Below are positions 4,909 to 5,093 of a stretch of 5,093 nt of DNA, piece after piece. The stretch spans positions 1 through 5,093 of the forward strand of contig CAYPCV010000091.1 of assembly GCA_964409295.1 (NCBI GenBank), read 5' to 3'. The number at the start of each line of letters is the position of its first letter. Position 1 is the first letter of the stretch. The translations under genes were made by a program, and so were the position numbers. This DNA is from UBA1140 sp964409295 (GTDB taxonomy: Bacteria; Campylobacterota; Campylobacteria; Campylobacterales; Sulfurovaceae). Below the pieces are notes generated by a model. That model had not been told where the DNA came from and did no database searches. It saw nothing but the letters and a program-made list of their open reading frames with translations.

Positions 4909-5093
4909 TTATTCAATGACTTCAACAACTCCTATTGTTCCATAAGGTGTACACTCTCCCTCTTCTCCTTGAAAGTATTCTTTTAACCAACATTCAACTA
5001 AAGGAGGAAGTTTATTTGGTTTTGCTATCTCATTCCCATATCCAAGATTAATACCAGTAAAACCCAAATCGGCTCAAAATTGAATATTTCTCA
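4909..5093 (-). pseudogene. 3' end of an unrecognised protein frame interrupted by an in-frame TGA
   Basis: Reading from the window edge on the minus strand, five codons (RNIQF) are followed by TGA at 5074-5076 and then by 54 sense codons ending in TAA at 4909-4911. The 54-residue tail begins ADLGFTGINLGYGNE and ends YGTIGVVEVIE. It is acidic, has two cysteines, uses codons like its neighbours and looks like real protein. It has no ATG, and a TTG at 5067-5069 is an unconvincing start. I do not recognise the family. The gene may be broken by a nonsense mutation or a sequencing error, or the TGA may encode selenocysteine, which some Campylobacterota use. Only 17 bases upstream of the TGA are visible, so these cannot be separated here. 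The 75 bases between this stop and the phnA stem-loop hold nothing I recognise. Confidence 0.45.

Noticed and set aside
4635..4928. A 97-codon minus-strand frame across the phnA 3' end and the gap after it, plus a 76-codon one at 4526-4756
   Set aside because: Most of each lies antisense to the well-supported phnA frame, composition is unlike protein, and the longer one runs through the stem-loop and the end of the other minus-strand frame.
5044..5076. A SECIS-like hairpin after the in-frame TGA
   Set aside because: Only a few pairs with a bulge and a G-U can form, and the loop lacks a convincing SelB-binding shape, so it is not reported as a feature.

Overview
The window is AT-rich bacterial DNA, and gene content and order point to Campylobacterota (the former Epsilonproteobacteria; a Sulfurimonas-, Sulfurovum- or Arcobacter-like organism is plausible, but the genus cannot be fixed from sequence alone). 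The main reason is the tightly packed minus-strand run uppS - prepilin peptidase - LptF/LptG permease - truA. From memory, the same order occurs around Cj0824-Cj0827 in Campylobacter jejuni. Five of the six visible genes or gene ends stop with TAA and one with TAG; none stops with TGA.

Layout from left to right. Positions 1-672 (minus) hold the first 224 codons of a Tat-exported, 4Fe-4S-containing molybdopterin oxidoreductase of the PsrA/PhsA type; the rest lies beyond the left edge. Positions 673-947 are a 275-base gene-free stretch. It carries that enzyme's Shine-Dalgarno site and leader hairpin, a candidate promoter, an 11-bp perfect inverted repeat and a weak AT-only hairpin after truA; its core (781-900) has only 9 G/C bases in 120. 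Positions 948-4132 (minus) are the four-gene operon, whose genes overlap by 1, 8 and 1 bases. Positions 4133-4277 are a divergent promoter region with a 14-bp direct repeat in the uppS leader. Positions 4278-4817 (plus) encode a YjdM/PhnA-family zinc-ribbon protein, with a strong GAAA-capped stem-loop at its stop codon. Positions 4834-4908 hold nothing I can name. Positions 4909-5093 (minus) hold the 3' end of an unrecognised reading frame with an in-frame TGA at 5074-5076.

Working together: the operon mixes envelope functions (undecaprenyl diphosphate synthesis for cell-wall and glycan carriers, prepilin processing, lipopolysaccharide export) with one tRNA-modifying enzyme. Overlapping stop and start codons imply one transcript and translational coupling. 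The molybdoenzyme gene follows on the same strand but has its own long upstream region, so it probably starts a separate respiratory transcription unit for sulfur compounds. The phnA-like gene is transcribed divergently and has no phosphonate genes beside it.

Most of the window is ordinary core-genome content. I found no CRISPR array, transposase, tRNA or rRNA, and nothing that amounts to a clear new system. The items most worth a second look are the TGA-interrupted frame at the right edge and the inverted repeat at 794-826.
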